This document shows, piece after piece, positions 16,220-18,017 of a DNA stretch of 18,017 nt. The notes beneath the pieces are model-generated. The model made no database searches and was not told the DNA's origin. It was given only the letters and a program-made list of their open reading frames with translations. The stretch is from the NCBI GenBank assembly GCA_964485515.1, contig CAZALT010000065.1, positions 1 through 18,017 on the forward strand, read 5' to 3'. Within the stretch, counting starts at the first letter, position 1. The number at the start of each line of letters is the position of its first letter. The stretch comes from CAZALT01 sp964485515 (GTDB lineage: Bacteria; Actinomycetota; Acidimicrobiia; Acidimicrobiales; Acidimicrobilacustridaceae). The position numbers were made by a program, and so were the translations under genes.

Positions 16220-17113
16220 ATGACCGCACCCCTGACTCCTGAGAACCGCCTCCTGCTCGAGGTCACCACCAGCCGCTCTCGGCGCACCAAGAACACCTTG
16301 GCCACGGTCTGGATGTACGGCGCGCTCGTCGTCGCCGTCATCCCCTTGGGCTTCGTCCTCTACTACGTGGTGTCCAAGGGCGTCACCGCCATCGACGCCG
16401 CCTGGTTCACCGAGGACATCGCCGTGAGCTCGCGCAAGGCCGGCGGCGGCATGTACCCCGCCATCATGGGCACGCTGCTCATCACCGCCGGGGCCGCCCT
16501 CATGGCCGTGCCGCTCGGCGTGCTCGGCGCCATCTACCTGCACGAGTACGGCGCCAAGGGCAAGCTCGCCTCGCTCATCCGCTTCATGGCCGACGTCATG
16601 ACCGGGGTGCCGTCGATCGTGATGGGCCTGTTCATCTACACGATCTGGACCCTGCGCTTCGGCCTCTCCGGCTTCGGCGGCTCGCTGGCCCTGGCCTGCC
16701 TCATGCTGCCGATCGTCATCCGGTCCACCGAGGAGATGCTGCGCCTGGTCTCCGACGACCTGCGCAACGCCAGCTACGCCCTCGGCAACCGCAAGTGGCG
16801 CACGATCCTGACCGTGGTGCTCCCCGCCGCGATGGGCGGGATCATCAGCGGGGTCATGCTCGCCGTGGCCCGCGCCGCGGGCGAGACCGCACCGCTGCTC
16901 TTCACCATCGGAGCGGCCCGGTCGTTCAAACCCAACCTGTTCTCCGGGTCGACCACCGCGCTGCCGCTCCAGATCTTCTCGAACGCCCAGCAGCCGTTCC
17001 CCGTCGCGCAAGATCGGGCGTGGGCTGCGGCGCTCACGCTGGTCGTCATCGTCTTCGTCTTCACCGTCCTCGCCCGCATCGTGTCCTCCCGTCTCTCCCT
17101 CGAGAAGTCGTGA
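16220..17113 (+). CDS. pstA: Phosphate ABC transporter permease PstA
   Basis: This 297-residue partner permease forms the channel with PstC. A short cytoplasmic N-terminus leads to a first helix (about 31-52), then a loop with TAIDAAWFTED and a core of about five helices. The EAA-type coupling loop is LRNASYALGNRKWRTILTVVLP, followed by ARAAGETAPLLFTIGAA, the classic PstA sequence. The ATG at 16220 comes one nucleotide after the pstC stop, and its ribosome-binding signal would lie within the 3' end of pstC, so translation is probably coupled. Length matches E. coli PstA. Confidence 0.96.
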   Translation: MTAPLTPENRLLLEVTTSRSRRTKNTLATVWMYGALVVAVIPLGFVLYYVVSKGVTAIDAAWFTEDIAVSSRKAGGGMYPAIMGTLLITAGAALMAVPLGVLGAIYLHEYGAKGKLASLIRFMADVMTGVPSIVMGLFIYTIWTLRFGLSGFGGSLALACLMLPIVIRSTEEMLRLVSDDLRNASYALGNRKWRTILTVVLPAAMGGIISGVMLAVARAAGETAPLLFTIGAARSFKPNLFSGSTTALPLQIFSNAQQPFPVAQDRAWAAALTLVVIVFVFTVLARIVSSRLSLEKS

Positions 17114-17227
17114 CCCCGTGCATCGGCAGGTTCCCTCCTTCCTCGACCGCTCCGTCTGTACCCTCGTCAGCGCATGCACGCTGACGACGAACCCCATCCG
17201 GCCCCCCGTTCCGCTGAGGAAGTCGCC

Positions 17228-18017
17228 ATGACCGTCGATCCGACCGCCACCCCCACGCTCGACGCTGCGACGCCCGTAGCGACGTCCATGGCGACGCCCG
17301 AAGCCGCGGCGGCTGCGCCGGGCGCCGACGTGCCGTTGGCGCCCGTGGTCTTCGACGTCAAGGACCTGTCCGTGTACTACGGCCAGTTCCGGGCGGTGCG
17401 CGACGTGAACATCGACATCCACCAGCACGAGATCACGGCCTTCATCGGTCCGTCGGGCTGCGGCAAGTCCACCGTGCTGCGCTGCTTCGACCGGATGAAC
17501 GACCTCATCGAGAGCGCCCGGGTCGAGGGCAAGATCCTCTACCACGGCGTCGACCTCTACGACCCCCGGGTCGACCCGGTCGAGGTGCGCAAGCGCGTCG
17601 GCATGGTGTTCCAGAAGCCGAACCCGTTCCCCAAGTCGATCTACGACAACGTCGCGTTCGGTCCCAAGCTCTCGGGCATGAAGGGCGACATGGACGACAT
17701 CGTCGAGAAGGCGCTGCGCGGTGCGGCCCTGTGGGACGAGGTGAAGGATCGACTCAAGAAGTCCGCGCTCGGCCTGTCGGGGGGCCAGCAGCAGCGCCTC
17801 TGCATCGCGCGTGCCATCGCGGTGGAACCCGAGGTCGTGCTCATGGACGAGCCGTGCTCGGCGCTCGACCCCATCGCGACGGCCCGCATCGAGGACCTGA
17901 TGCAGGAGATCAAGGCCGAGTTCACGATCCTCATCGTCACGCACAACATGCAGCAGGCGGCCCGCGTCAGCGACCGCACCGCGTTCTTCACCACCGAGGT
18001 CAACGAGAACAGCGACA
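17228..18017 (+). CDS. pstB: Phosphate ABC transporter ATP-binding protein PstB (3' end outside window)
   Basis: This is the ATPase that powers PstCA. The frame is open to the last base, with 263 codons visible and no stop. Motifs in order: Walker A GPSGCGKST (74-82), Q-loop FQKPNPFPKS, ABC signature LSGGQQQRL, Walker B VVLMDEPCSALDP and the switch His in THNMQQAARVSD, all typical of PstB. A 38-residue Ala/Thr/Pro-rich segment precedes the usual start (VFDVKDLSVYYG), longer than the family norm. The ATG at 17228 has GAGGAAG 5 nt upstream. An in-frame ATG at 17174, 9 nt after a TACCCT hexamer (17159-17164), would add 18 residues and could mark a separate internal promoter. The 114-nt gap after pstA is large for this operon. 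phoU would be expected downstream (inference). Confidence 0.95.
   Translation, partial: MTVDPTATPTLDAATPVATSMATPEAAAAAPGADVPLAPVVFDVKDLSVYYGQFRAVRDVNIDIHQHEITAFIGPSGCGKSTVLRCFDRMNDLIESARVEGKILYHGVDLYDPRVDPVEVRKRVGMVFQKPNPFPKSIYDNVAFGPKLSGMKGDMDDIVEKALRGAALWDEVKDRLKKSALGLSGGQQQRLCIARAIAVEPEVVLMDEPCSALDPIATARIEDLMQEIKAEFTILIVTHNMQQAARVSDRTAFFTTEVNENSD

Noticed and set aside
16160..17944. Open frame of 594 codons antisense to pstA and pstB
   Set aside because: It is a mirror of GC-rich codon use: the product is full of His, Asp, Gly and Arg runs, has no domain, and lies fully opposite genes with unmistakable motifs.

Overview
The window is about 18 kb of GC-rich, densely packed DNA that looks like a chromosomal segment of an actinobacterium. 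The evidence is two WhiB-family iron-sulfur regulators, a DUF2510-type membrane protein, TANNNT-type -10 boxes placed 6-7 nt before start codons (leaderless transcripts), frequent GTG starts and a Streptomyces-like PHO box. Gene content and style fit class Acidimicrobiia best, but that placement is inference. I see no rRNA, tRNA, insertion sequence, prophage or CRISPR array. Most of the window is well-known core gene content.

Left part (1-4076): the C-terminal part of a VWA/MIDAS protein, a small DUF2510/DUF4190-like membrane protein, a 342-378 nt non-coding stretch, a WhmD/WhiB2-like whiB gene, a tandem-repeat-filled convergent junction, a glutamate formimidoyltransferase on the minus strand, then tatA and a two-domain universal stress protein on the plus strand. 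Middle part (4077-9492): a P2-type cation-pumping ATPase (minus), a second whiB gene (minus), divergently a membrane-anchored HtrA-type serine protease with a PDZ domain, and an 88-residue protein of unknown function.

Right part (9493-18017): a phosphate and polyphosphate island, all on the plus strand: ppk1, a CYTH-CHAD fusion overlapping ppk1 at TGATG, a Nudix hydrolase, then pstS, pstC, pstA and pstB (pstB runs off the end). The first three genes make, bind or hydrolyse polyphosphate or (di)nucleoside polyphosphates. The Pst genes form the high-affinity ABC phosphate importer. An array of 11-nt GTTCACC-type direct repeats, the signature of PhoP binding in Streptomyces, lies directly upstream of a plausible pstS promoter. 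A perfect 14-bp hairpin separates pstS from pstC, which would suit making more PstS than membrane complex.

The points most worth checking are: a CHAD domain that has lost its eponymous histidine at both canonical motifs (replaced by Arg); four promoters with the same leaderless geometry, two of which (ppk1 and the ATPase) share an identical GAACAC -35-like element with the same 17-nt spacer; the 20-bp and 15-bp tandem repeats at the whiB/formiminotransferase junction; the 10-bp triple repeat upstream of the ppk1 promoter; and the pstS-pstC hairpin. I did not find a convincing wholly new system.
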